DNA of 48,213 nt, from NCBI GenBank assembly GCA_030433275.1, contig JAUILK010000027.1:1-48213 (forward strand), read 5' to 3'. The stretch comes from Gammaproteobacteria bacterium. Its GTDB lineage: Bacteria; Pseudomonadota; Gammaproteobacteria; Nitrococcales; Nitrococcaceae. Under the pieces are notes generated by a model. It had not been told where the DNA came from, did no database searches, and was given only the letters and a program-made list of their open reading frames with translations. The position numbers and the translations under genes are program-made. Below, in pieces: positions 30,035 to 39,434 of this stretch (position 1 is the first letter of the stretch; each line of letters begins with the position of its first letter).

Positions 30035-33000
30035 ATGGCTTGCTTAACCGAAAAAGCACGCCCCTTTCAAGAGCTCAAGACCCAGCTCGCCGGCCTGCCT
30101 CGGGCCTGGATTCCTACTTTTCGCCGTCGTTTTTGTGGATTGGAGCGCCGCCGACGACAAGGTCGGCCTTTCGAGCACGGGCTGAACCGACTCAAGCGCG
30201 ATCTCGCCGACATACGCCAGCGTTATGAACAACGGCAGTCCCATGTGTTGCAGCCTGATTTCAGTGCCGCGCTGCCTATTATGGACCAGCGCGCGGAAAT
30301 CGTGCGTCTGCTCAGCACGCATCAGGTCATTGTCGTCTGCGGTGATACCGGGTCGGGCAAGAGCACTCAACTGCCACAAATCGCGCTCGCTTTAGGCTTG
30401 GGAGTCGAGGGGATGATCGCCCATACCCAGCCACGACGAATCGCCGCGCGCAGCCTGGCGACCCGGATCGCTGAGGAGCTCAACACCGAAGTTGGCACCG
30501 GGGTCGGCTATAAGGTGCGTTTCAGTGACCGGGTGAGGTTTTCCACTCGGCTCAAGCTCGTCACGGACGGTATGTTGCTTGCCGAGACTCAAGGCGATCC
30601 GGATCTGGCCCAGTATGACACCATCATTATCGACGAAGCGCATGAGCGCAGCCTCAATATTGATTTTCTGCTCGGCTATTTAAAACGGCTTTTGCCACGT
30701 CGTCCCGAACTGAAAGTCATCATTACCTCGGCGACCATCGACCCACAACGTTTCTCGCGTTATTTCAATGGGGCTCCGATCATTCAAATCGCCGGACGCA
30801 GCCATCCAGTTGAGATTCGATATCGGCCGTTGGTGAGTGAGGAAGAGGACGAACGTGATCGAAGCCTGTCAGAGGCGATTCTAGAAGCGCTCGACGAACT
30901 CGCCTCGGAGGAAACGGGGGATGTGCTGGTGTTTCTGCCGAGCGAGCGAGACATTCGCGAGACTGCTGAGAATCTGCGCAAGCACCACCCCCCCGGTACC
31001 GAGGTGTTACCGCTTTTCGGACGGCTTTCGGCCACAGAACAGCTGCGCGTGTTCGCGCCTCATTCCCGGCGGCGGATCGTGCTTGCTACCAACGTTGCGG
31101 AGACTTCCCTGACCGTGCCGGGTATCCGTCATGTGGTGGACAGTGGACTTGCCCGGATCAGCCGTTACAGTTTCCGCACGAAGGTGCAGCGGTTGCCGAT
31201 CGAGCCGATCTCCCGCGCCAGTGCCGATCAGCGGGCGGGGCGCTGCGGCCGTGAGGCCCCGGGTGTATGCATTCGGCTGTATGCGGAGGCGGATTACCAA
31301 GGTCGCGCGGAGTTTACGGAACCAGAGATCCTGCGGACCAATCTGGCCTCGGTCATTTTACAGATGAAATATTTGAAATTGGGCGAGATCGAGCGCTTCG
31401 ATTTCATCGATCCACCTGATCCGCGTGCCATCCGTGACGGCTTAAAGCTGCTCTATGAGCTAGGTGCCGTGGCTGGGAGCAATGCACTCACCGAGCTGGG
31501 CCGACGTATTGCGGCGCTGCCGGTAGACCCGAAAATTGCGCGCATGCTGGTGGCGGGTGAGGCCGAGCGCGCGCTCAGTGAGGTATTGATTATCGCGGCG
31601 GCGCTGAGTATCCCGGATCCGAGGCAACGTCCGATGGATGCCCCCCAGGCAGCCGACGCGGCGCAGGCGCGCTGGCGCGATCAGCGCTCCGATTTTCTGG
31701 CTCTGGTCAAACTATGGAACGACGTTCAGAAACAAGTGCGGGAGCTCTCGCAGCGCAAGCTGCGCCTGTGGTGTGCCGAGCATTTCCTCTCCTTCGTGCG
31801 TTTGCGTGAGTGGCGAGATATTCATCACCAGCTGCGCGAGCTGGTTAAGGGTATAGGTTGGCGCGAAAATGCGCAGGAGGCCGACACAGTAGCTATACAC
31901 CGTGCGCTTCTAACTGGACTGTTGGGCAACATCGCCTTGCGTACCGACGAACACCGCTATATCGGCGCGCGTGGTTTGAAGCTGGTGATTTTCCCGGGCT
32001 CCGGCATCGCCAAACGCCGGCCGCGCTGGATAGTGGCGGCGGAGCTGGTGGAGACGAGTCGAATATTCGCCCGTACGGTAGGAGAGATACGCCCCGAGTG
32101 GGTGGAGCCACTGGCTGCGCATCTAGTGCAGCGGTGCTATTTCGAGCCGTTTTGGGAAGAAAAAAAAGGCCGGGTGGCGGGCTACGAGAGCGTAACGCTG
32201 TATGGCCTGCCTTTGGTCGCACGCCGCAAGATCGACTACACTCGCGTGGATCCTGCGGCCGCGCGGGCGCTGTTCATCCAAGAAGGATTGGTCCATGGTC
32301 GACTGCGTACGCGGGGCCGTTTTCTGGCGCATAATCGCCGGCTTATTGCCGAGATCGAGACGTTAGAGGCAAAATCACGTCGCCGCGATGTGCTTGTGGA
32401 GGAAAGCGTGTTAGCGGCTTTCTATGCGGAACGCGTGCCTGTTGGTTTGGCCGATGCCGCGAGCTTCGAGCGCTGGATCCGTCGGCCCGAACACGATCAG
32501 GCTTTGCACATGACGCCACAGATGCTGATGGAGCGCGAGGCGGTTGAAATCACCGCCGACGCCTATCCGGAGCATCTGAGCGTTGACGGTATGTGTTTGC
32601 CTCTGCACTACCATTTCGAACCGGATCAGGCCGAGGACGGCGTCACCGTGATCGTCCCGCCAGCCGCGCTCAATCAACTTACTCCGGAACGGTTCGAATG
32701 GTTGGTTCCCGGATTGCTGCAGGAGAAAGTGGTGGCGCTGATTCGTGCGCTGCCCAAGCGTCTGCGGCGCAGCTTTGTTCCTGCGCCAGAGTTTGCAGCG
32801 GCCATCCTGGCGGCGGTCCCTCAGGGTGCGGGTTCTCTCACTCAAGTGGTCCGGGATGAGCTCAAACGTATGACGGGCGTGCTCATCCCTTGCGATGCCT
32901 GGGAGGGCGTTGAGCTGGCGGCGCACCTGCAGATGAATTTTCGAGTGATGGATGTGCACGGGCGGACGGTCGGTGAGGGGCGCGATCTGGTTGCCCTGCA

Positions 33001-33919
33001 ACGCGAATTCGGCACCTATGCTCGTGCGCAGGCCGGCGATGCCCGGCGCCGCTGGGAGCGGTGTGGGTTGCAGCGCTGGGATTTCGATACGCTGGTTGAG
33101 CATGTGGAGTTCAACGACGCCGGAATTACGCTACGTGGCTATCCGGCGGTGGTTGATGAGGGCGAGAGTGTAGCCTTGCGCTTGCTGGACTCACCCGAAC
33201 TGGCCGCACGCACGAGTCTCGGCGGGATATGCAAATTATTTATGCTGCAGCTACCCGATCAGGCCAAGTATCTGCGCCGCAAGCTACCCGGAATCGATCG
33301 GTTGTGCTTGCTTTATAGCGTGCTCGGTTCATGCGAGGCCTTTAAACAGGATTTCCTGGCCGCCTCCTATCGACGCGTGTTCATGCCTGGCGGGGTTCTG
33401 CCGCGGACGCACGAGGCTTTTCAGGCGCGGCTGCAAGTGGGTCGGGAAGAGCTGATTCCAACCGCGACTCAGCTGGCTCAGACGCTGCTGCAAGTCTTGG
33501 AACATTATCAGGAGGTGCGTCGGCGGTTCAAAGCCCCGTTGTCGCCGACGCAGCTAGAATCCTGCCGCGATATGCGTGAGCAGCTCGATGCCATGGTATA
33601 TGCGGGCTTCGTGCAAGAGACGCCGGCCGAGTGGCTGGGTGAGCTGCCTCGCTATATGCAGGCACTGGTACGGCGCCTGGAACGACTGCAACGGGATCCA
33701 GGAAAAGATCGGCGCGGGCTGCAGGAGATTCGCCCCCTCTGGGAGCAATACCGGCGCCGGCAGGAACAGTACGTGCGCCAGGGCATCGAAGGCACGCAGC
33801 TCGAGCACTACCGCTGGCTGCTGGAGGAATACCGAGTGTCGTTGTTTGCCCAGGATCTGGGCACGCGTGAGAAGGTCTCGGAGAAGCGGCTGCAGGAAGT
33901 GTGGCAGCAAGTGCGTTGA
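30035..33919 (+). CDS. hrpA: ATP-dependent RNA helicase HrpA
   Basis: A 1294-residue DEAH-box helicase, the usual size for full-length HrpA (E. coli 1300). E. coli HrpA resolves stalled or collided ribosomes by pulling on mRNA. Walker A GDTGSGKST is at residues 103-111 and DEAH at 200-203. Motif VI QRAGRCGRE is near residue 400. Then come the winged-helix and ratchet domains, an OB fold and the long C-terminal HrpA-specific region (about residues 700-1294). The reading frame is uninterrupted. It follows the phosphoesterase closely and is the end of that run; a small hairpin starts at the base after the stop. Confidence 0.97.
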   Translation: MACLTEKARPFQELKTQLAGLPRAWIPTFRRRFCGLERRRRQGRPFEHGLNRLKRDLADIRQRYEQRQSHVLQPDFSAALPIMDQRAEIVRLLSTHQVIVVCGDTGSGKSTQLPQIALALGLGVEGMIAHTQPRRIAARSLATRIAEELNTEVGTGVGYKVRFSDRVRFSTRLKLVTDGMLLAETQGDPDLAQYDTIIIDEAHERSLNIDFLLGYLKRLLPRRPELKVIITSATIDPQRFSRYFNGAPIIQIAGRSHPVEIRYRPLVSEEEDERDRSLSEAILEALDELASEETGDVLVFLPSERDIRETAENLRKHHPPGTEVLPLFGRLSATEQLRVFAPHSRRRIVLATNVAETSLTVPGIRHVVDSGLARISRYSFRTKVQRLPIEPISRASADQRAGRCGREAPGVCIRLYAEADYQGRAEFTEPEILRTNLASVILQMKYLKLGEIERFDFIDPPDPRAIRDGLKLLYELGAVAGSNALTELGRRIAALPVDPKIARMLVAGEAERALSEVLIIAAALSIPDPRQRPMDAPQAADAAQARWRDQRSDFLALVKLWNDVQKQVRELSQRKLRLWCAEHFLSFVRLREWRDIHHQLRELVKGIGWRENAQEADTVAIHRALLTGLLGNIALRTDEHRYIGARGLKLVIFPGSGIAKRRPRWIVAAELVETSRIFARTVGEIRPEWVEPLAAHLVQRCYFEPFWEEKKGRVAGYESVTLYGLPLVARRKIDYTRVDPAAARALFIQEGLVHGRLRTRGRFLAHNRRLIAEIETLEAKSRRRDVLVEESVLAAFYAERVPVGLADAASFERWIRRPEHDQALHMTPQMLMEREAVEITADAYPEHLSVDGMCLPLHYHFEPDQAEDGVTVIVPPAALNQLTPERFEWLVPGLLQEKVVALIRALPKRLRRSFVPAPEFAAAILAAVPQGAGSLTQVVRDELKRMTGVLIPCDAWEGVELAAHLQMNFRVMDVHGRTVGEGRDLVALQREFGTYARAQAGDARRRWERCGLQRWDFDTLVEHVEFNDAGITLRGYPAVVDEGESVALRLLDSPELAARTSLGGICKLFMLQLPDQAKYLRRKLPGIDRLCLLYSVLGSCEAFKQDFLAASYRRVFMPGGVLPRTHEAFQARLQVGREELIPTATQLAQTLLQVLEHYQEVRRRFKAPLSPTQLESCRDMREQLDAMVYAGFVQETPAEWLGELPRYMQALVRRLERLQRDPGKDRRGLQEIRPLWEQYRRRQEQYVRQGIEGTQLEHYRWLLEEYRVSLFAQDLGTREKVSEKRLQEVWQQVR

Positions 33920-33937
33920 GGCATGCTTTCGCATGCC
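33920..33937 (+). other. Hairpin right after hrpA
   Basis: GGCATGC (33920-33926) and GCATGCC (33931-33937) form a perfect 7-base stem with a TTTC tetraloop that begins one base after the hrpA stop codon. No T run follows, so termination is uncertain; protection of the mRNA 3' end is an alternative. Confidence 0.4.
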
Positions 33938-33944
33938 GGGACTG

Positions 33945-34400
33945 ATGTAGATGCGTGCAGTCAGATCCTGAGGCTGTTTGGGCAAGGAGCCCTTTTCGAA
34001 ATAGGACGGTATGCCAACGACGGCCATCCGCATGTCGGCCTGATACGGACTGCGATCATGCCCTTTCGACCTGCTTGCTGGATCGGACGCCGGTGTTGTA
34101 GTGCTTGGGCGGACGATGTCCGTCAAGCCCATAGTCGAACGCGATTTTTCCCTCAAGGTCCGGATACTGAGGTAGGAGCCGCGTAAGCTTCGGTAGCAGG
34201 ATGGAGTGTCGGCCGCATATTCCGTAGCTGTAATTCGAATGGTGCTGGGGGTCTCCCAAAGCTCATTGAGCGCCGCGAGCTCGGCTTCAATCTCTGCAAA
34301 CTGGGGGGATGGCTTGGTGCAGGCGTTTGCCCGCCGCAGTGGGCGCGAAGTAGATCGCGACCGAGCACGATGGTGAAGGAGTGGTCCCCATCAAGGACCT
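33945..34400 (-). pseudogene. Decayed LysR family regulator gene
   Basis: Reading leftward, pieces of a LysR effector domain appear in the right order but in alternating frames. YFAPTAAGKRL is in one frame, then EIEAELAALNELWETP and TIRITATEYAADT (34205-34243) in another. LLPKLTRLLPQYPDLEGKI follows in a third, then YGLTDIV, YNTGVRSSKQVE, MIAVRIRP, and finally MRMAVVGIPSYF to PQDLTAR (about 33975-34033). Intact relatives read these as one continuous run of about 130 residues. At least four frame changes are needed. The helix-turn-helix end is mostly missing and the C-terminus is cut near the hrpA stop. This is a relic, not a working regulator. Confidence 0.8.
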
Positions 34401-34659
34401 GACCGGCAGTGTCGGTGCCAGGATTCGGTGCTGGAGTGCGTCTGCACAACGGAGTCAACGATGCAGGTAATTCGTTCCACCTGCCCTGGTGGATCTGTTG
34501 GCTATGTCGGCCTGCATGGGAATGACGAGATTCCCGTATCGAAACCACCACGCACGGTTATCAGTGCTTTCACACGGGTTCGCCATTCAGACGGATTCTG
34601 CCACCGCGAGCTGATATCATATTCGGCGAAGCCGTTTATCGAAAGCAGCAAGGCAAGCC
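34401..34659. other. Intergenic stretch before prfB
   Basis: No gene is supported here. A minus-strand frame with no recognisable motif runs through it into the LysR relic. The region must hold the prfB promoter, but no good -35/-10 pair stands out. Confidence 0.3.
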
Positions 34660-35758
34660 ATGGTCGAGCTTAGTACACTGAACGCAACTCTCAACGATCT
34701 CCAGGGCCGTGTCGAGTCCCTGAGGGGGTATCTTTGACTACGAGGCGAGTCAGCATCGTCTCGAAGAGGTTTGTCGCGAGTTGGAGCATCCGGATGTTTG
34801 GAACGATCCGGAGCGTGCCCATGAACTCAATCGGGAGCGGGTGCGTTTGCAAACGGTGGTATCGAGTTTGGAGCGTCTGACCTGCGGGCTTGCCGATGCC
34901 GTCGAGTTGGTGGAACTCGCGCGCACGGAAAACGACGAAGCAACGCTTGCCGAACTCGACGCGGACGTTGCCGGGTATCGAAGCGAAATCGAGGTGCTCG
35001 AATTCCGCCGGATGTTCTCCGGCGAGATGGACGAGCGTAATGCGTTTCTTGATATTCAGGCCGGCTCCGGTGGCACAGAGGCTCAGGACTGGGCCAACAT
35101 GTTGCTGCGAATGTATCTGCGCTGGGCCGAGCAGAAGGGCTTTAGAGCGGAAATTATCGAGCTTTCCGAAGGCGAGGTCGCCGGGATCAAAAGCGCGACG
35201 CTGCGCATCGAGGGCGATTATGCATTCGGTTGGTTGCGCACCGAGACGGGGGTTCACCGATTGGTGCGGAAATCCCCCTTCGATTCTGGCAACCGTCGCC
35301 ATACTTCCTTTGCTGCGGTCTTTGCCTCGCCGGAGATCGATGACGCCGTAGAGGTCGAGATCAATCCAGCCGATCTGCGCATCGATGTTTATCGGGCCAG
35401 CGGCGCCGGCGGTCAGCATGTCAACCGCACGGAATCGGCGGTGCGCATTACCCACATGCCAACCGGTATTGTTACGCAGTGCCAGAACGATCGCTCGCAG
35501 CACAAGAATAAGGCGACCGCCATGAAGCAGTTGCGGGCCAAGCTCTACGAACTGGAGATGCGCAAACGCCGCGAACAAGCCGATCAGGTGGAGGAGTCCA
35601 AAGCCGATATCGGCTGGGGCAGTCAAATCCGTTCTTATGTCCTGGATCAGTCACGCATCAAAGACCTGAGAACCGGCGTTGAAGTCGGACACACTCAGGC
35701 CGTGCTCAACGGTGCCTTGGATCCATTTATCGAAGCGAGCCTCAAGGCCGGTTTGTAA
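34660..35758 (+). CDS. prfB: Peptide chain release factor 2 (programmed +1 frameshift)
   Basis: A 365-residue release factor that reads UAA and UGA stop codons. Its first 25 codons (34660-34734) end in an in-frame TGA at 34735-34737. Translation continues after a +1 shift at 34736, giving the same total length as E. coli RF2. The codon-recognition tripeptide SPF is at residues 205-207 and the catalytic GGQ at 250-252, the same numbers as in E. coli. The shift makes RF2 regulate its own level: when RF2 is scarce, ribosomes shift and make more. It is directly followed by lysS, 24 bases downstream, as in E. coli. Confidence 0.98.
34723..34738 (+). promoter_or_regulatory. Programmed +1 frameshift site of prfB
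   Basis: The sequence AGGGGGTATCTTTGAC is identical to the E. coli signal. AGGGGG acts as an internal Shine-Dalgarno, CTT is the slippery codon, TGA is the regulatory stop, and the following C makes it a poor stop context. The downstream frame begins with GAC at 34736. Confidence 0.97.
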
Positions 35759-35782
35759 CTCGTCCGAGATCGGAGAGCGCCG

Positions 35783-37288
35783 ATGAGCAAGCAAAACAGC
35801 ACGCGGCCTGTACCGCAGGACCAAAACAAGCTCATCGCCCAACGCCGCGAGAAGCTGGCGCAATGGCGGGCGAGCGGACAGGCCTTTCCCAATGATTTCC
35901 GTCGTGATCGCCTGGCTGCGGAGTTGCACCGACGGTTCGGCAACCGGACAATCGAGGAGCTAGACGAGGCAGCCGTGCCGGTGAAAGTTGCCGGCCGGAT
36001 GATCGGCAAGCGAGTGATGGGCAAGGCGAGCTTTGCTCATCTACAGGATATGAGCGGGCGCATTCAGCTCTTTCTGCGCCGCGACGAGCTTCCCGCCGAG
36101 ATTTATCAGCAGTTCAAGAGCTGGGATGTGGGCGATATCATCGGCGCCGAAGGCCATGTATACAAGACTCAGGCCGGAGAGCTTTCGGTCAGGGTTTCCA
36201 GCATTCGATTGCTGACGAAATCATTGCGGCCACTGCCCGAGAAATACCACGGTTTAGCCGATCAGGAGGCGCGTTACCGTCAGCGCTATGTCGATCTCAT
36301 CGTAAATGAAAACACGCGGCGCACGTTCATTCTGCGCGGGCGTATCATCCAATCGATTCGAGCCGCATTCAACGATCGAGGTTTTCTCGAAGTCGAAACG
36401 CCGATGATGCAGCCTATTCCCGGCGGCGCCGCCGCGCGGCCTTTCATAACCCACCACAATGCATTGGATGTCGATCTGTACCTGCGGATCGCCCCCGAAC
36501 TCTATCTCAAGCGCTTGGTGGTGGGCGGCTTCGAGAAGGTCTACGAGATTAATCGCAATTTCCGCAACGAGGGCGTCTCGACTCGGCATAATCCGGAATT
36601 CACTATGTTGGAATTCTATCAGGCCTATGCTGATTACCACGACCTCATGGATCTGACCGAGGAATTGCTACGGCGCTTGGCCGCAGAGGTTTTGGACACG
36701 CAGCAGCTCCACTATCAGGGTGAGGACATCGATCTGCGCCGTCCGTTCGCCCGGTGTACCGTGCGGACGGCCATTCTCGAGTACAATCCGCAGCTCAGCG
36801 CCGCCCAGCTCGATGACCGCGAAGCAGCCTGCAGTGTGGCGCAGCATCTCGATATCGACGTCCAGCCGCACTGGGGGCTTGGCAAGCTGCAGTTGGAGAT
36901 CTTCGAGAAGACCACCGAGCATCGGCTCAGGCAGCCTACTTTTGTCACTGAGTACCCCAAGGAGGTCTCTCCGCTCGCCCGCCCCAAGGATGGCGATCCT
37001 TTCGTTACGGAGCGATTCGAGCTGATCATCGGTGGGCGAGAGATCGCCAATGGTTTCTCCGAGCTCAATGATGCCGATGACCAGGCAGAGCGGTTTCGGG
37101 CACAGGCGGCTGGCAAGGAGGCCGGTGACGAGGAGGCCATGTTTTATGATGCCGATTTCATCCGCGCCTTGGAGTATGGGTTGCCGCCCACGGCCGGAGA
37201 GGGGATTGGCATCGATCGCCTCGTGATGCTATTTACAGATGCCCCTTCAATCCGTGACGTGCTGTTGTTTCCGGCGCTGCGTCAGTAA
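35783..37288 (+). CDS. lysS: Lysine--tRNA ligase (class II)
   Basis: A 501-residue class II lysyl-tRNA synthetase. The N-terminal OB fold that reads the anticodon covers about residues 65-150 ([21 protein letters not shown]). Motif 2 is in [20 protein letters not shown] (about residues 254-273) and motif 3 in [13 protein letters not shown] near the end. The catalytic domain is full length, with no truncation. It lies 24 bases after prfB and is likely co-transcribed with it. No intrinsic terminator is evident between its stop and the convergent ygfZ. Confidence 0.98.
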   Translation: MSKQNSTRPVPQDQNKLIAQRREKLAQWRASGQAFPNDFRRDRLAAELHRRFGNRTIEELDEAAVPVKVAGRMIGKRVMGKASFAHLQDMSGRIQLFLRRDELPAEIYQQFKSWDVGDIIGAEGHVYKTQAGELSVRVSSIRLLTKSLRPLPEKYHGLADQEARYRQRYVDLIVNENTRRTFILRGRIIQSIRAAFNDRGFLEVETPMMQPIPGGAAARPFITHHNALDVDLYLRIAPELYLKRLVVGGFEKVYEINRNFRNEGVSTRHNPEFTMLEFYQAYADYHDLMDLTEELLRRLAAEVLDTQQLHYQGEDIDLRRPFARCTVRTAILEYNPQLSAAQLDDREAACSVAQHLDIDVQPHWGLGKLQLEIFEKTTEHRLRQPTFVTEYPKEVSPLARPKDGDPFVTERFELIIGGREIANGFSELNDADDQAERFRAQAAGKEAGDEEAMFYDADFIRALEYGLPPTAGEGIGIDRLVMLFTDAPSIRDVLLFPALRQ

Positions 37289-37417
37289 CTCGGGCGGGGC
37301 TGGCGTTTGCTTTCAATCAGAGGCGGGTGCGCTGCTGTGCTGTGAGCGCAAGCGATTGGGGAAGGGGTCGCGCCAAATCCAAGCGACGGTTTCCCATGAG
37401 GACTCGCAGCCGACTCT

Positions 37418-38488
37418 TCAAGTAAGGTGTTTTTTTGGGGCGGGCGATTCAGTGTTGAAGGTATAGCGTAAATCAAGCAGTTGGAGTGGTGTATCGTTTA
37501 GGAGTAAAGTGTCCTGCTCGGCAAGCTCAGTTCGCAGCACAGCCAACAGCTCGCTGCCATGCCGGGCTGGAGCAGCCGCAACGACCATCCCGGCCTCCTG
37601 GCCGCCCGTACCGGAGCGTATCGTCTCGCCGGGCGCCGGCGGTGTTCCGGTTTGCGTATGCAGGCGATACATTCGGCGCTTGAGCTTGCCCAAATAGTGC
37701 ATCCGGGCGATTACCTCTTGGCCGGGGTAACAGCCTTTGCTGTAGCTGATCCCTTGCAGCGGTTCGAGGTTGAGCATCTGCGGAACAAATTCCTCTTGGG
37801 TTGCGGGGGTGATCGTTGGTATGCCGGCACGGATTTCGAGCAACTGCCAAGCTTCGCTGTTGGTCACCGGTAACGTGGACGCCAGCTTTGCCCAGATTTC
37901 CGGTAGCAGCCGTTCCGGTACGGCAAGCGCAAATCGATCCGGTACACAATCCAAGCGTATGAGTCTAGTCTCGTCCGCGTTTTGTACACCGCCGATCTGC
38001 TCTGGTAGAGAGCCCATGAGCTGCTGCAATGGCGGCCTGCTTGCTGCCCCGCCCAGCCCGATTACCCCGATTGCCTCCGAGGCGTCGTCGAGTGTGACCT
38101 TGGAGCGCAGCACAAACATGCGCAGCCGCCGGATGAGTGAGTCGATGAGTGCCTTGTGGGTAAACAGGAGCAGGCCGTCGTCCGCGCGCAGCACTCGCAA
38201 CAGTGCCAGCGCGCGGCCTTTGGCATTGCAATAGGCGGCAAGCCGGGAATTCACCGCATCGAGGTTTTGGATGTCGTTGCTGAGCTGGCTGTGAAGGAAG
38301 GCCGCTGCATCGGCACCATGGGCATGGATAACGCCCCAATCCAACAACGCGCACATGTACCCGTTTGGTTTGTCGACCGAGAATTCGATAGGGGCTTGCC
38401 CTTCGGCAGGGTTTGCCCGTTGCTCGGGCGTGTTCAGGTCGAGGAAGTTCCAAAGTCTCGGCATAGCGTTCTTACCCAGCCCGATCAT
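37418..38488 (-). CDS. ygfZ: tRNA-modifying/Fe-S assembly protein YgfZ
   Basis: A 356-residue folate-binding protein of the GcvT-like YgfZ family, which helps build or repair certain Fe-S enzymes, including MiaB, in E. coli. The family motif K-G-C-Y-x-G-Q-E is present as KGCYPGQEVIAR, with the essential Cys. The N-terminal LLDWGVIHAHGADAAAFLHS and LAAYCNAKGRALAL segments also match. The first ~35 residues are extra. The start at 38488 has GGGAAA close upstream; ATG 38464 is an alternative. It is divergent from sdhC. An Fe-S helper next to SDH suits the context, but shared regulation is not shown. Confidence 0.92.
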   Translation of the reverse strand: MIGLGKNAMPRLWNFLDLNTPEQRANPAEGQAPIEFSVDKPNGYMCALLDWGVIHAHGADAAAFLHSQLSNDIQNLDAVNSRLAAYCNAKGRALALLRVLRADDGLLLFTHKALIDSLIRRLRMFVLRSKVTLDDASEAIGVIGLGGAASRPPLQQLMGSLPEQIGGVQNADETRLIRLDCVPDRFALAVPERLLPEIWAKLASTLPVTNSEAWQLLEIRAGIPTITPATQEEFVPQMLNLEPLQGISYSKGCYPGQEVIARMHYLGKLKRRMYRLHTQTGTPPAPGETIRSGTGGQEAGMVVAAAPARHGSELLAVLRTELAEQDTLLLNDTPLQLLDLRYTFNTESPAPKKHLT

Positions 38489-38568
38489 TTCTTTCCCATT
38501 AAAAAGTCAATATATCGTATTATCTAAACGGCTTGGACGCACGTGCTGCCGGTGCGGATTATCTCAGT

Positions 38569-38596
38569 CTTGCAAGGTGAGTGACCAGTCTATAAT
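38569..38596 (+). promoter_or_regulatory. Candidate sigma-70 promoter for sdhCDAB
   Basis: TATAAT at 38591-38596 is a perfect -10 box. CTTGCA (38569-38574) lies 16 bases upstream, or TTGCAA (38570-38575) 15 bases upstream, as a moderate -35. The sdhC start is about 45 bases downstream. Confidence 0.5.
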
Positions 38597-38640
38597 GTCG
38601 GCAGTGTCGTACTTTTTGCTAGGAGCGGAGCGGTTAACAA

Positions 38641-39024
38641 ATGGATAGTGATGATCGACCGCTTTCTCCCCACCTGCAGATCTATCGCTTCCCAACCACC
38701 GTCATTACCTCGATTACCCATCGCATCACCGGTGCCCTGCTCGCGCTCGGCACGCTGGGCGTAACCTATTGGTTGATCGCGCTCGCTGCTGGCCCACAGG
38801 CATATGCCGGGGCCCGCGCCTTTTTCGGCAATGGGTTCGTGCAGTTCATCTTATTTTTGTGGACGTACGCACTTTTCTATCACTTGTGCAATGGCATCCG
38901 CCATCTGGGATGGGTTCTCGATTACGGGTTCGAGCTGGATCAAGCGCGCAAGTCGGCGGTAGCGGTGTTCGTAGCCGCCGGGATTTTGACTGTGGTCACC
39001 TGGCTCTTCGCTCTGAGCCAATAA
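38641..39024 (+). CDS. sdhC: Succinate dehydrogenase cytochrome b556 subunit
   Basis: A 127-residue inner-membrane subunit of complex II that helps bind heme b and quinone. It opens DDRPLSPHLQIYRFP, the SdhC signature, and continues with SITHRITGALLALGTLG. Three hydrophobic spans follow at about residues 25-50, 65-90 and 105-126. HLCNGIRHLGWVLDYG contains the likely heme-ligand His and the SdhC loop motif. It is the first gene of sdhCDAB-sdhE-ygfX. Confidence 0.96.
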   Translation: MDSDDRPLSPHLQIYRFPTTVITSITHRITGALLALGTLGVTYWLIALAAGPQAYAGARAFFGNGFVQFILFLWTYALFYHLCNGIRHLGWVLDYGFELDQARKSAVAVFVAAGILTVVTWLFALSQ

Positions 39025-39050
39025 TGCCGTTATCGAGGAGCGTCTCCATT

Positions 39051-39431
39051 ATGAGTTTCCGCACGCCGCTCAAGCAGGCATTGGGGTTGGGAGCGTCGCA
39101 TTCGGGAACCTCGCGTTGGTGGGCGCAGCGGGTGAGCTCGGTGGCGCTCGTCCCACTGCTGATCTGGCTCATCATCGGGATGGTTCATCATGGCGGCGCT
39201 GACTATGCCGGTGCTCGAGCTTGGCTCGGTTCGCCAGTTACCGCTGTTTTAGCGATCCTGGCGCTGGTCGCCTCTTTTTATCATGGTGCGCTCGGCATGC
39301 AGATCATAGTGGAAGACTATGTCGGTCACGAAACGGTCCGGCTGGTGTTGGTTGTATTGGTGAAGTTTGCCGCTGTGGTGTTTGCCGTTGCGGGGATTTT
39401 TGCGGTGCTCTTGGTTGCATTGGGAGACTGA
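39051..39431 (+). CDS. sdhD: Succinate dehydrogenase membrane anchor subunit
   Basis: A 126-residue membrane anchor of complex II with three hydrophobic spans (about residues 30-47, 60-80 and 98-125). WWAQRVSSVALVPLLIWL near the start and FYHGALGMQIIVEDYVGHE in the middle follow the SdhD pattern, the latter with the heme-ligand His region. I chose ATG 39051 because GAGGAG lies 10 bases upstream. A longer in-frame start at 38769 would sit inside sdhC. It ends 3 bases before sdhA. Confidence 0.95.
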   Translation: MSFRTPLKQALGLGASHSGTSRWWAQRVSSVALVPLLIWLIIGMVHHGGADYAGARAWLGSPVTAVLAILALVASFYHGALGMQIIVEDYVGHETVRLVLVVLVKFAAVVFAVAGIFAVLLVALGD

Positions 39432-39434
39432 TGG

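Noticed and set aside
32411-33103. 230-codon minus-strand frame
   Set aside because: It is antisense shadow coding inside hrpA, caused by high GC.
37428-37436. T run between lysS and ygfZ as a terminator
   Set aside because: No stable GC-rich hairpin precedes it and it overlaps the ygfZ coding end.
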